Assembly: GCA_964396225.1 (NCBI GenBank)
Contig: CAYNEL010000024.1
Location: forward strand, 1 to 14,437
Source: CAYNEL01 sp964396225
Lineage (GTDB): Bacteria > Patescibacteriota > Minisyncoccia > Moranbacterales > UBA1568
Reading direction: 5' to 3'
Length of the DNA stretch: 14,437 nt
The notes beneath the pieces are model-generated. The model saw only the letters and a list, made by a program, of their open reading frames with translations. It was not told the origin of the DNA and did no database searches. Shown here in pieces: positions 1 to 7,470 of this stretch. Within the stretch, counting starts at the first letter, position 1; the number at the start of each line of letters is the position of its first letter. The position numbers and the translations under genes are program-made.

Positions 1-1020
1 GATGATGACCGTCGACTTCTTGACGGCCCGCACTTCGAGGATGCGTTCCAGGATCTCGTCGCGCCGGAGTGGCTTCCTGGATTTCTTGAGGATGTCCTGG
101 AGCACCTCGCGGACGGTCCCCTTCTGGTAGCCCCATTCGGCCAAGGCGTAGGTGCCGCGGCCGACCAGGACGAAGCGTTCATCCTTGATGAGCTCGTTGT
201 GGACGGTCTGCGGGTGGGTGGCCCGGCCCTTCTTCTGGAGACGGTGCTCATCGATCTTCTGGGCGATGTCGCGGAAATGAAGCGGCCGGCCGGCGATCTT
301 CAGGACGAGGTAGGCTTTCTCGCGGGCGCCTTTCGGGCGGATGTCGCTCCAAGTGGCGAGGCCCCAGTTGCCGAAGACGTTGGCCCGCACCTCGCGGGAG
401 ATCGAGAGGTAGTGGAACAGGGTGTCGGCGGGATATTCGGCACCGCTCGTCTGCCACAGACGGGCCAGCTCTTCGCGCTCCACGGGTTTCCCCAGTCCGG
501 AAAGGATGGCTTTGGCCTTCTCGAGCACCTGTCGCCACACAGTCGGGTCGAATCCGGGTTCGGCCACGGCCTTTTTCTGGGTGCGGTCGGCCTTCAGGTG
601 TTGGAGGGGCAGCAGGCCCTCAGCGAAGAAGCGGGCCGCGCCGCGCTCGGCGGACCGGTCGCCCGCGAGGTGCCGGTAGAAGGCTTTCTCCTGCATGATG
701 CCGCCGTGGGCGCGGAGCACCGCGGTCATGCGTTCCTCGATGCGGTCCAGCTGTTCGCCGTGTTTGCGCCGCACATCTTCCACCGCGGCCCGGATGATCT
801 GGCGCACCCGCTCGCGGGTGATGTTCAGGTTCTCGCCGATGGCCTCGAGTGTCTTCTGGGCGCTGCCTTCCGCGCCGAAACGTTCGCGCAGGATGGCGCG
901 GGAGCGTTCCGGCAGATGGGCGGTGAGCTGATCGAAGAGTTTACGGAACGAAAAGCCGGCGGCCGAGGATTCTGGCCGGAGGGAACGCTTCTCGGATTTC
1001 TGGGACGAAACGGAGGGCAT
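1..1020 (-). CDS. Sigma-70 region 4 / HARE-HTH domain transcription regulator (3' end outside window)
   Basis: The frame is open from the ATG at 1020 to the left edge (340 residues, C-terminus missing). Residues about 37-80 look like sigma-70 region 4: an RSRAILRERFG helix, then the helix-turn-helix stretch KTLEAIGENLNITRERVRQI, which would contact -35 DNA. Residues about 231-297 (GAREKAYLVL...LHFRDIAQKI...RGTYALAEWGY) fit a HARE-type winged helix as in the RNA polymerase delta subunit. A second similar unit starts at about 302 and is cut. No region 2 is visible in the part seen, so it is probably not a full promoter-recognising sigma factor. Such sigma-4/HARE proteins are, from general knowledge, common in CPR genomes. 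Upstream in frame there is a stop within 12 codons and no other ATG, which supports this start. It has its own promoter, separate from the glycan genes. Domain calls are by eye; its regulatory targets are unknown. Confidence 0.82.
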   Translation of the reverse strand, partial: MPSVSSQKSEKRSLRPESSAAGFSFRKLFDQLTAHLPERSRAILRERFGAEGSAQKTLEAIGENLNITRERVRQIIRAAVEDVRRKHGEQLDRIEERMTAVLRAHGGIMQEKAFYRHLAGDRSAERGAARFFAEGLLPLQHLKADRTQKKAVAEPGFDPTVWRQVLEKAKAILSGLGKPVEREELARLWQTSGAEYPADTLFHYLSISREVRANVFGNWGLATWSDIRPKGAREKAYLVLKIAGRPLHFRDIAQKIDEHRLQKKGRATHPQTVHNELIKDERFVLVGRGTYALAEWGYQKGTVREVLQDILKKSRKPLRRDEILERILEVRAVKKSTVII

Positions 1021-1057
1021 AGAATGGCTTGGAATAAGGATTTCTACGAGTCCTTAC

Positions 1058-1086
1058 ACCTTAGCCATATTCCCTGTTTTTGTCAA
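1058..1086 (-). promoter_or_regulatory. Sigma-70-type promoter for the sigma-4/HARE gene
   Basis: Read on the minus strand, a perfect -35 box TTGACA (1086-1081) is followed by a 17-nt spacer and the -10-like hexamer TAAGGT (1063-1058). The predicted transcript start near 1051 leaves about 30 nt of leader before the ATG at 1020. The -35 and spacing are ideal. The -10 keeps the most important positions (first T, second A, last T) but is otherwise weak. It lies directly after a hairpin that may end the upstream unit. Confidence 0.7.
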
Positions 1087-1094
1087 GAGAAGGA

Positions 1095-1121
1095 GCCTGG
1101 GGAGCGCCACAGCCTCCCGGC
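1095..1121 (-). terminator. Hairpin after the S41 protease gene, possible weak terminator
   Basis: On the minus strand, 7 nt after the protease stop, GCCGGGAG pairs with CTCCC-CA-GGC (8 bp, 2-nt bulge, 9-nt loop). It is followed by the pyrimidine-rich run TCCTTCTCTTG rather than a true T-tract. It could separate the glycan unit from the next gene's promoter, but without a U-run its strength is doubtful. Confidence 0.35.
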
Positions 1122-1128
1122 GAGTGGA

Positions 1129-2409
1129 TCAGCGGGCTATTTTTTCACGCATGATTTCGAGCGCCCGGTCGAGTTGCGGGTCGCGCTCGTTCTCGTAATC
1201 CTCGTCCGTCATTTCCACTTCCACATCCGGCTTGATGCCCTCTCGGTCGATCTGCTGGCCGGCGGGGGTGAGCCACTTGGCCACTGTGATTTTGACGGCC
1301 GTCTCGCGGTCCACCGGGATGAGTTCCTGGACGGACCCCTTGCCGTAGGATTTCTGCCCCACCAGGGTGGTGCGGTCGCGGGCGTTGTCGCGCAGCGCCC
1401 CGGCCAGGATCTCCGAGGCCGACGCGCTGCCCTCGTTGATGAGCACCACGATGGGCAGGCGGGCGAGCTGTTCGCCGCCGTCGGTAAAGAGCTTCTCCTG
1501 CTTGCCCGCTCCGTCTTCCTCGATGACCACTACCGTGTCGTGAGGCAGGAAGACGCCGGCCATCTCCACTGCGAGCGAGAGGAGGCCGCCCGGGTTGTTG
1601 CGTAGGTCGAGGACGACACCCGCGGCTTTTCGGTCGACGATGTTTTTGACGGCCGCCGAGAATTCGCGCCCGGTCTGTTCGCCGAACTGCATCACCTGGA
1701 GGTAGGCGATGTCCTGCTCGCGCCACTCCAGATCGACGCTTTTGACGGTGATTTCCTCGCGCATGATCTTCATCTCGCGGGTGTTCTCCTCCCCTTCTCG
1801 GAAGATGGTCAGCGTCACCTCGGTGCCCTTGGGACCGCGGATCCGCTGGACCGCCTCCTCGAGGGTGTAGAGGGTGGCGTCCTGGTCGTCGATCTTGAGA
1901 ATCTTGTCATTGGGCCGGAGGCCGGCCTTTTCGGCGGGACTGCCTTCGAGCGGGGCTACGATAGTGAGGATATTGTTGCGCATCCCGATTTCCGCCCCGA
2001 CGCCCTCGAAATTGCCGCTGATTTTCTCATTGAATTCCCGGTTCTCTTCCGGGTCGAAGAATGTGGTGTAGGGGTCGTCCGTGGCGGAGAGCATGCCGTT
2101 GATGGCGCCGTACAGCATCTCCCGGGCGTCCAGGTGCTCACGGTCCACGTATTTCTCCTTGACCAGGTCCCAGACTTTCCAGAACAGGCCGAAATCCAGC
2201 TGGCGGTCGGGAGGGGTCTCGTTGACGATGACGGCCTGGTCGGCCGGCAAGGGCGCCTTGGGCTCTGGTCCCGCGGTCTTCCCCTGCTCTACCCCGAAAT
2301 GGTAGGCCGCGCCGATGAGCAAAAGAATCACCAGCGCCTCGAGGAGGCGGTAGAAGGAAAGGGAACGGCGTTCCGGGCGGGTCTCTGTGGCGGCGGGCGC
2401 GTCGTGCAT
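1129..2409 (-). CDS. S41 family C-terminal processing serine protease (CtpA/Prc-like), membrane anchored
   Basis: The 426-residue protein has one N-terminal membrane segment (about 22-38) and a probable extracytoplasmic body. The order is an N-terminal helical part with LFWKVWDLVKEKYVD and DDPYTTFFDP, a PDZ domain (about 133-210, with GSPAEKAGLRPNDKILKID), then the S41 core: VVLDLRNNPGG (266-275), INEGSASASEILAGAL and the YGKGSVQ box. By spacing with the family (Ser and Lys 25 residues apart) the catalytic dyad should be Ser332 and Lys357, both present. The family cuts protein C-termini in the envelope. Length is normal for CtpA-type enzymes. It starts 21 nt after the GT2 stop, so it is the last gene of the leftward unit. 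A link to glycan assembly, for example trimming or turnover of envelope proteins, is inferred only from position. Confidence 0.93.
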   Translation of the reverse strand: MHDAPAATETRPERRSLSFYRLLEALVILLLIGAAYHFGVEQGKTAGPEPKAPLPADQAVIVNETPPDRQLDFGLFWKVWDLVKEKYVDREHLDAREMLYGAINGMLSATDDPYTTFFDPEENREFNEKISGNFEGVGAEIGMRNNILTIVAPLEGSPAEKAGLRPNDKILKIDDQDATLYTLEEAVQRIRGPKGTEVTLTIFREGEENTREMKIMREEITVKSVDLEWREQDIAYLQVMQFGEQTGREFSAAVKNIVDRKAAGVVLDLRNNPGGLLSLAVEMAGVFLPHDTVVVIEEDGAGKQEKLFTDGGEQLARLPIVVLINEGSASASEILAGALRDNARDRTTLVGQKSYGKGSVQELIPVDRETAVKITVAKWLTPAGQQIDREGIKPDVEVEMTDEDYENERDPQLDRALEIMREKIAR

Positions 2410-2430
2410 GGAGGTGTGGATGAGGGGTGG

Positions 2431-3255
2431 TCAGGCGTGTTCGGGCAGCGGTTTGCCGCGGTATTTCCAGAAATACTTCACGGCGCTCGCGATGTGGTAC
2501 CAGGTGAGCTTATTGAAGAGGAGCGAGCCCAGGAAGCCGCCTTTGGCGCTCCCCTTGCCATGATAGTGGTAGAGGGTGGCGGTGGGTAGGTAGACCACTT
2601 TGTAGCCTTGTTCCCAGAAGCGGCGGCACCAGTCCACGTCCTCCATGTACATGAAGAAGCGCCCGTCCATCGGGCCGACCTTCTCGTAGGCCTCCCGTGT
2701 GACGAGGAGGGCCGAACCCATCAGCCAATCCACTTCCCTTGGCGCCGCGTGGTCGTAGTCCTCCATCAGGAACCAGTGGAGATGGCGTTTGGCGAAAGGC
2801 AAGCGGCCGAGCGGGGTGCGGCGGTAGAGGATGGTGACCGGTTTGTAGTAACGGAAACAGGAAGGCTGGAGGGTGCCGTTGAAGTTGAGGAGCTTGGGCC
2901 CCACCATCCCAACCTCGGGGTGTGTTTTCAGGTATCCGAGGAGCGTCTCGAGTGATCCCGGATTGACCACGATGTCGTAGTTCAAGATGAGGATGTGGCG
3001 GCCTCGGGCCCGCCCGAGGCCGGCCCGGACGATGCGCTGGAAACCCACGTTCTTTTCGAAGGCGCACAGCGGGACGTCCGGATACTCCTCGCGCATGAGG
3101 GTCCGGGTGGGTTCTTCGGTGGCGCTGTCGGTGACGATCACCTCGTGGTCGATGCCGCTCGCATGCTCGCGGATCGAGTCCAGGCAGAGCTTGAGCATCT
3201 CGGGATGCTTGTAGGAAGCGACGACGATGGAGAGTTCGGGGGCGGTGGCGGACAT
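2431..3255 (-). CDS. Family 2 glycosyltransferase (GT-A fold, rhamnosyltransferase-like)
   Basis: The 274-residue soluble protein starts ELSIVVASYKHPEMLKLCLDS, the usual GT2 nucleotide-binding strand-helix. It continues with EVIVTDSATEE, ENVGF-like KNVGFQ, LILNYDIVV (metal/nucleotide site) and GSALLVTREAYEKVG with FFMYMEDVDWCRR, where Asp206 or a neighbouring acid would be the base. This layout is that of WbbL/rhamnosyltransferase-type GT2 proteins. The site usually written DxD, NxD or NSD reads NYD (92-94), so only the last acid is kept, as in many of this subfamily. The YHYHGKGS segment (229-236) resembles the conserved C-terminal His region. No membrane segment is evident. Substrate is unknown. 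It lies 75 nt after the LCP gene in the same direction and 21 nt before the protease. The ATG at 3255 is the first of the frame and fits the fold. Confidence 0.9.
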   Translation of the reverse strand: MSATAPELSIVVASYKHPEMLKLCLDSIREHASGIDHEVIVTDSATEEPTRTLMREEYPDVPLCAFEKNVGFQRIVRAGLGRARGRHILILNYDIVVNPGSLETLLGYLKTHPEVGMVGPKLLNFNGTLQPSCFRYYKPVTILYRRTPLGRLPFAKRHLHWFLMEDYDHAAPREVDWLMGSALLVTREAYEKVGPMDGRFFMYMEDVDWCRRFWEQGYKVVYLPTATLYHYHGKGSAKGGFLGSLLFNKLTWYHIASAVKYFWKYRGKPLPEHA

Positions 3256-3281
3256 GGGGGTGGTCGGGCCTGGACGCGGGT

Positions 3282-3309
3282 CGGCGGATGAGCGCCGATC
3301 CGTCCGCCG
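3282..3309 (-). repeat. Intergenic inverted repeat between LCP and GT2 genes
   Basis: CGGCGGA (3282-3288) and TCCGCCG (3303-3309) are perfect 7-bp arms around a 14-nt loop. They lie in the 75-nt gap between the LCP stop and the GT2 start. There is no T-tract on either side, so an intrinsic terminator is unlikely. It may be an attenuating or mRNA-stabilising hairpin, or chance in G+C-rich sequence. Confidence 0.3.
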
Positions 3310-3330
3310 GCCGTTGTCTCTAAGGGTGGG

Positions 3331-4578
3331 CTACTGGGCCGGGGCGGGCGCGGCCGGCTCGAGGATGGAGCGGAAGAGGGCGTGGATCCCGTCGTAGTTG
3401 TCGTTCCTGGGGAGGAGGATATAGCCGGTCTCGGGCTTCTGTTCTGGGTTGTAGAGGAGGCCCTTGTCCGAATTGTCGAGGACCCCGGTCACTGGCGTGA
3501 CGTCCTTGAAGGAGCCCAGGTAGAGGTCGAAGAAGCGCTTCATTTCCCACGCCTCGAGGTCGGTGCGGACGTTGTTGCCCAGGCTGTTGAAGATGTCGTT
3601 GATCTTGTTGAAGTCGGCCAGCGTCCCGAGCGAGAGGGCCTTCTGTTTGATGGCCTCGATCACTTCCTGTTGGCGGCGGGCCCGGTCGAAATCGCTCGTG
3701 GTGTAGCGGGCGCGGGCGTAGCAGAGCGCCTTTTGGCCGTCCAGATGGCTTGTCCCGGCCGGCAGGGTGAAATTGCCCCCGCACTCCTCCTGGCGGTTGT
3801 AGCAGAGGGGGTAGCTCTTGGCGATGTACTTGGTGCCGTTCATCCGGGTGTAGTACTTGTGTTCCATCATCTGGAGCTTGGTCTTGGGATCGATGGCGGG
3901 GATGGTGTAGACCGTCGTGTCGCACACCCGCGGTTCGTGGAACTGCTGGGATTCGATGAAAGCCTCCTTGAGTGTCACATCGATGCCGCCGAGCGCGTTC
4001 ACCAGGTCGGTGAAGCCCTTGAAATTGATGGTGACGACGTAGTGCATGGGCTGTCCGGACACTTCCGAGACGATGGTCTTCATGTCCTCGAGAGCCTTCT
4101 CCTCGCTCGTCTCGCGGCCCAGCGCGTACACGGCGTTGATCTTGCGCTGTTCCTCGCGGCCCGGCACCTTGACATAGAGGTCGCGCGGGATGGAGACGAG
4201 GGAGGCGCGGTGGGTGTCGCCGGGGACGTCTTTGTCGGCGATGTGGAGCGAGAGCACCATGATGGTGTCGGCCAGCGTGCCGCCGCCGGGGATGTTCTCC
4301 CCGCGCATACCGAGTACCAGGATGTTGATACGTCCATCCTTCTCCCCTTCCAGGGTTTTCTCGACGCCAGGGAGGGATTTGCCGATGGACTTGAGGAGGT
4401 TGCCTTCGACTGAGATCTTGTTGATCGTCCAGCCAGCCTTCCAACCCAAGAAGCCTCCCGCGATGAGGAGGACGGCGACGATGGGGAGGACGATCTTCAC
4501 CCAGCCGCGCTTCTTGGCCGGACGGCCGCGCGATCCCGCCGAGACGCCGGTCCGGTCTTCGATGAGTCTGAACGTCAT
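3331..4578 (-). CDS. LytR-CpsA-Psr (LCP) family cell-wall glycopolymer ligase
   Basis: The 415-residue protein has a basic N-terminus, one membrane segment (about 27-45) and an extracytoplasmic LCP domain. Family landmarks are NILVLGMRGE (85-94), LADTIMVLSL with Asp104, SIPRDLYVKVPG with Arg132/Asp133, KINAVYALG (146-154), NFKGFTDLVNALGGIDV (185-201) and CYARARYTTSDFDRARRQQ (286-304), whose arginines bind the pyrophosphate lipid. LCP enzymes move undecaprenyl-pyrophosphate-linked glycans onto peptidoglycan or protein. An extra stretch at about 208-285 inside the domain carries three of the four cysteines (219, 259, 266); the fourth is Cys286, at the start of the last motif. This suggests disulfides. 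The start overlaps the preceding GT4 stop as ATGA (4575-4578), so translation is probably coupled. That supports joint function with the O-antigen ligase-like and GT genes. The acceptor is unknown. Confidence 0.93.
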   Translation of the reverse strand: MTFRLIEDRTGVSAGSRGRPAKKRGWVKIVLPIVAVLLIAGGFLGWKAGWTINKISVEGNLLKSIGKSLPGVEKTLEGEKDGRINILVLGMRGENIPGGGTLADTIMVLSLHIADKDVPGDTHRASLVSIPRDLYVKVPGREEQRKINAVYALGRETSEEKALEDMKTIVSEVSGQPMHYVVTINFKGFTDLVNALGGIDVTLKEAFIESQQFHEPRVCDTTVYTIPAIDPKTKLQMMEHKYYTRMNGTKYIAKSYPLCYNRQEECGGNFTLPAGTSHLDGQKALCYARARYTTSDFDRARRQQEVIEAIKQKALSLGTLADFNKINDIFNSLGNNVRTDLEAWEMKRFFDLYLGSFKDVTPVTGVLDNSDKGLLYNPEQKPETGYILLPRNDNYDGIHALFRSILEPAAPAPAQ

Positions 4579-5729
4579 GGATGTGTGTTAGGGATTGTCG
4601 CGGCGTAGACCGAAAGCAGCGCCCGAGCGCTCTCTTCCCATGAGAAGAAGCGGACGCGTTCCTGCCCGGCCGAGCGAAGCCGCTCGCGGAGAGCGGACTC
4701 AATGGAAATATTGTACAAGGCCTCGCTCCAGGCGGCAAGGCTGCCCTCCGGCACAAGGAGCGCCGCCGCTCCGGCCACCTCCCGGTGCGGCGGGATGTCC
4801 GAGGCGGCCACGGGCACGTCCTGCGAGAAGGCTTCGAGGAGCGGCAGGCCGAAACCTTCGTAGCGCGACGGGCTGACCGAAGCGCGGGCGAGGGCGTAGA
4901 CGGCCGGCAGGTCTTCCGACGCGACATAGCCGGGGAGGAGCACCTTCTCGGCCAGGCCGAGCGCCCTGATGCGTTTCGCCACCTCCGGATCGGCGTGATG
5001 GCCCTCTGGGTTGCCTGCCAGCACGAGCGTGGTGTCTGGGAGCCGCTCTTCCACCTTGGCGAAGGCTTCGACCAGGAGGGCCAGATTCTTCCTCGGCTGG
5101 AAGGTGGCCACCGAAAGGATGTAGCGTTCGGGGAGATGGTAGCGTTCCCTGGCCCGTCGTTTGGCCGCCTCGTCGGCGGGTTTCAGGAAGGCAGGGTCGG
5201 GAGCGTTGGGCACCACGGCGATCTTCCCTTCCGGCACGCCGTAACACGCGGCGATCTCCCCTTTGGTGAAAGCCGATACGGCGATGATCCGGTCCGCCCG
5301 CCGCAAACTTCGCGGGATGAGGAGCGAGAGGAAGAGCCGGTCCTGCCACCCGATAAGCTCGGGAAAACGGGCGAAGGAGACGTCGTGGATATGAGTGAAG
5401 ACGCGCGTCGTGGCTGGGATGCCGAACGGGACGATGTACTGGGTGTGGAAGACATCGAGGCGTTCCGTCCTTGTTTCGCGTGCCGCGCCGAAGAGGGTCC
5501 AATGGAAACGATTCTCGACCGCCACGTTTTTCATGGTGAAGTTCGGAGCCCCGCCGAGGCCGAGCGTCTTGGACAGCGTGGCGAGTTCGGTCGGACTCCG
5601 GTTGTCGACGAAGAGGACGTACTGGTTCTCCCGGTCGATGGCGGCCAAGGCCCGCACCAGCCCGGCGAAGACGCTTTCGTCCCCGGTGCGCTGTTTCCCC
5701 ACGTGGCGGAGGTCGAGTCCGATTTTCAT
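4575..5729 (-). CDS. Family 4 glycosyltransferase (GT-B fold)
   Basis: The 384-residue protein starts MKIGLDLRHVGKQRTGDESVF, a GT4 N-terminal Rossmann strand with a Gly loop. Other landmarks are HTQYIVPF (95-102), HIHDVSFARFPE (113-124), ADRIIAVSAFTKGEIA (145-160), VPNAPDP, ILSVATFQPRKNLALLVEAF (204-223), VLLPGYV, and the donor site SRYEGFGLPLLEA with the E-x7-E pair Glu291/Glu299. It should act in the cytoplasm with a nucleotide-sugar donor; the sugar cannot be told. Of the available starts, the ATG at 5729 is preferred: it gives the family N-terminus and overlaps the preceding stop by ATGA (5726-5729). Its own stop overlaps the LCP start in the same way, so these three genes are tightly coupled. 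A 30-base stretch coding the donor motif is identical to that of the GT4 at 7456-8631. Confidence 0.93.
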   Translation of the reverse strand: MKIGLDLRHVGKQRTGDESVFAGLVRALAAIDRENQYVLFVDNRSPTELATLSKTLGLGGAPNFTMKNVAVENRFHWTLFGAARETRTERLDVFHTQYIVPFGIPATTRVFTHIHDVSFARFPELIGWQDRLFLSLLIPRSLRRADRIIAVSAFTKGEIAACYGVPEGKIAVVPNAPDPAFLKPADEAAKRRARERYHLPERYILSVATFQPRKNLALLVEAFAKVEERLPDTTLVLAGNPEGHHADPEVAKRIRALGLAEKVLLPGYVASEDLPAVYALARASVSPSRYEGFGLPLLEAFSQDVPVAASDIPPHREVAGAAALLVPEGSLAAWSEALYNISIESALRERLRSAGQERVRFFSWEESARALLSVYAATIPNTHP

Positions 5730-7330
5730 AGGCGTGAGTTGGACCTGATCCAGAGGGGCGCGCTCATGGCGAACCAGACGAAGAGGAAGCCCTGGAGGAC
5801 ACCGGCGTTGAAGAGATTGAAGACGAGGAGGGCCGCGCCGCTGCCGAGGAGGGCCAGACCGAGGGTGCGAAACCGCCCGTCCTCGGCCTGACGGTAGGCC
5901 CGGACAGTCATCCGGAAGACATATCCCCAGGCGAAAAGAGAGGCTACCAAGGCGAGCGCTCCCCCGCCCAGCCAGAACTCGAGGAAGTAGTTGCTCGAAT
6001 TGAGCCGGGCTCCCCGTTCGTCGCTCCCGAGGAAGCGGCCGCTCTCGCCCAGGCCGATGCCGGTGAGCGGGTGGGCCAGGGCGAGCGCCCAAGATTCCGC
6101 GTAGATCGCTTTCCGGATGGAGACATTCGGATCCGGACGGAGGGTGGTGGTCACCAGGCGGCCGTCGGCTTGTTCGCGCCCGACGTCCTCTAGGTTGATG
6201 TGGCGGCAGCCGAGGGCGGACAATTCATCCATGCGGGCGATACGTTCCGGCACGTCGGTGTTCGGGACGCAGGAAAGGGTGATGGTCTGTTCCCCAGCGA
6301 TGCTGCCAGCCCGTTGCCCGAGTTGGAAATCGGTGAGACGGAACAAGGAAACCAGGCCGAGGGCGAGGAGGAGGATGGCCACGGCTGCCAAAGAGGCGCC
6401 GAAGAACGCCCTGCGATCGTCGGTCGTCCGTGACCGCCAGTAGGCCATGCCGAGGCATCCCAACACTACCGCGAGGCCGGCCGCGGTGCCGAGCCAGGCG
6501 CTCCGGGCGACGGTCAGGATGAGCGCCATAGTAAGGAGGACGAGCCAGAGACCGAGTGCCAGGAGGCGGCCCGGTTGGAGTCGCCAGCCCGGGAGGGCGC
6601 GGCCGAGGAGCACCATGCCCGCTGTCACGCCGAGGGCGAGGTAGGCGCCGAGCCAGTCGGCTTCGGCGAAGGTGGCGTTGGGCCGGCCGGGCATCGTTTC
6701 GAAATGCGGGAGGCCGGCCTGGAAACGCGCGTTCTGCCAGAGGGCGTAGACCGCCGCGATCACCGTCCCGGCGACGAAGAACGGCAGGATGCGCGGCAAG
6801 GCGGAAGCGTCGCGGACGAAGTATCGCGCCACCGCGTAGAGGAGGATGGCGGCCGTGAGAATGCATGCCTGTTTCAGGGCGGCCGCGGGCACTGGTGCGA
6901 AGAAGCTGCCGACGAACGTGCCAGCGAGGAGGATTATCCACAACGTGTCAAGCATCTGCCACCGCGGCACGGGTAGGGGGAGGCGCCGGCCGAGGAGACG
7001 GGCCAGGAGACCCAGACCGATGGCTCCGGAGAGGGCCTGGTAGGGACGCACCTCTATTCCCCATGCGGCAGGCGCCAGGTTGACGGTCTCGAGTGGCAGG
7101 AGGAGGACGAGGAGGAGGAAGCTCCAGCCCGGCCGGTAGGCCGAGAACAGGACGGCCAAGCCGAACAAGATGAGTACCTCGAGCGGTCCGAAAGGCAAGA
7201 GCTTCAGGTTGGCGGACGCGATGAGGACCGCGGCCACCGCGAGACCGGCGGCCACGAGGGCGCTCCGCACCGGGTTGAAGGGCCAACGGAGAGCGCGGGA
7301 AAAATCTAGGAAGGGCGTGATGGTGAACAT
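5726..7330 (-). CDS. O-antigen ligase/polymerase-like (Wzy_C) polytopic membrane protein
   Basis: The 534-residue protein has about a dozen hydrophobic segments. It has the Wzy_C/WaaL signature layout: ARSAWLG (275-281) with the conserved Arg276 of that family, a large outer loop (about 331-445), and HPLTGIGLGESG (420-431) with the conserved His420. The family joins lipid-linked glycans, either extending chains (Wzy) or passing them to an acceptor (WaaL, PglL). The loop contains an unusual stretch at about 346-400 with two cysteines (354 and 375) that could form a disulfide outside the membrane. With no lipid A genes in view and an LCP ligase two genes downstream, polymerase or protein/wall transferase is more likely than LPS ligation (inference). 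The start at 7330 follows an AT-rich gap. The stop overlaps the next GT4 start by ATGA. Confidence 0.88.
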   Translation of the reverse strand: MFTITPFLDFSRALRWPFNPVRSALVAAGLAVAAVLIASANLKLLPFGPLEVLILFGLAVLFSAYRPGWSFLLLVLLLPLETVNLAPAAWGIEVRPYQALSGAIGLGLLARLLGRRLPLPVPRWQMLDTLWIILLAGTFVGSFFAPVPAAALKQACILTAAILLYAVARYFVRDASALPRILPFFVAGTVIAAVYALWQNARFQAGLPHFETMPGRPNATFAEADWLGAYLALGVTAGMVLLGRALPGWRLQPGRLLALGLWLVLLTMALILTVARSAWLGTAAGLAVVLGCLGMAYWRSRTTDDRRAFFGASLAAVAILLLALGLVSLFRLTDFQLGQRAGSIAGEQTITLSCVPNTDVPERIARMDELSALGCRHINLEDVGREQADGRLVTTTLRPDPNVSIRKAIYAESWALALAHPLTGIGLGESGRFLGSDERGARLNSSNYFLEFWLGGGALALVASLFAWGYVFRMTVRAYRQAEDGRFRTLGLALLGSGAALLVFNLFNAGVLQGFLFVWFAMSAPLWIRSNSRL

Positions 7331-7357
7331 AGGTGTCGGATCTTGGCGGGATGCGGC

Positions 7358-7470
7358 ATTGGGAATTGCCGATTTCTTATCTTTGCATTTTCACGCAAAC
7401 CCGCATTTCGAATATTTGAAAATTCAGATTCCGGAAATTTCTTGGAAATTGAAGATTAAAAATTCGATTT
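7358..7470. repeat. AT-rich island with 7-nt phased TT motifs
   Basis: This island lies mainly in the gap between the GT4 stop (7456) and the ligase-like gene start (7330), in otherwise G+C-rich DNA. On the plus strand TT-starting units recur every 7 nt at 7359, 7366, 7373 (with a T at 7380), and again at 7442, 7449, 7456 and 7463 (TTGGAAA, TTGAAGA, TTAAAAA, TTCGATT). The spacing between these runs is irregular. The right end overlaps the last codons of the GT4 gene. The pattern matches the heptad array at 9000-9069 in unit length and TTG core. No convincing promoter or T-tract terminator was found here. Confidence 0.5.

Noticed and set aside
199..1605. 468-residue plus-strand open frame
   Set aside because: It lies antisense to the regulator and protease genes, both with clear family motifs, and runs through the promoter and hairpin. 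Its protein is low-complexity with no recognisable domain. It is a shadow of G+C-rich coding.
3382..4413. 343-residue plus-strand open frame
   Set aside because: It is antisense to the LCP gene, whose catalytic motifs are intact. The composition is typical of a shadow frame.
5730..6092. Upstream extension of the GT4 at 4575-5729
   Set aside because: The added 121 residues overlap the ligase-like gene and look unlike any GT4 N-terminus. The internal ATG gives the family start and an ATGA overlap.
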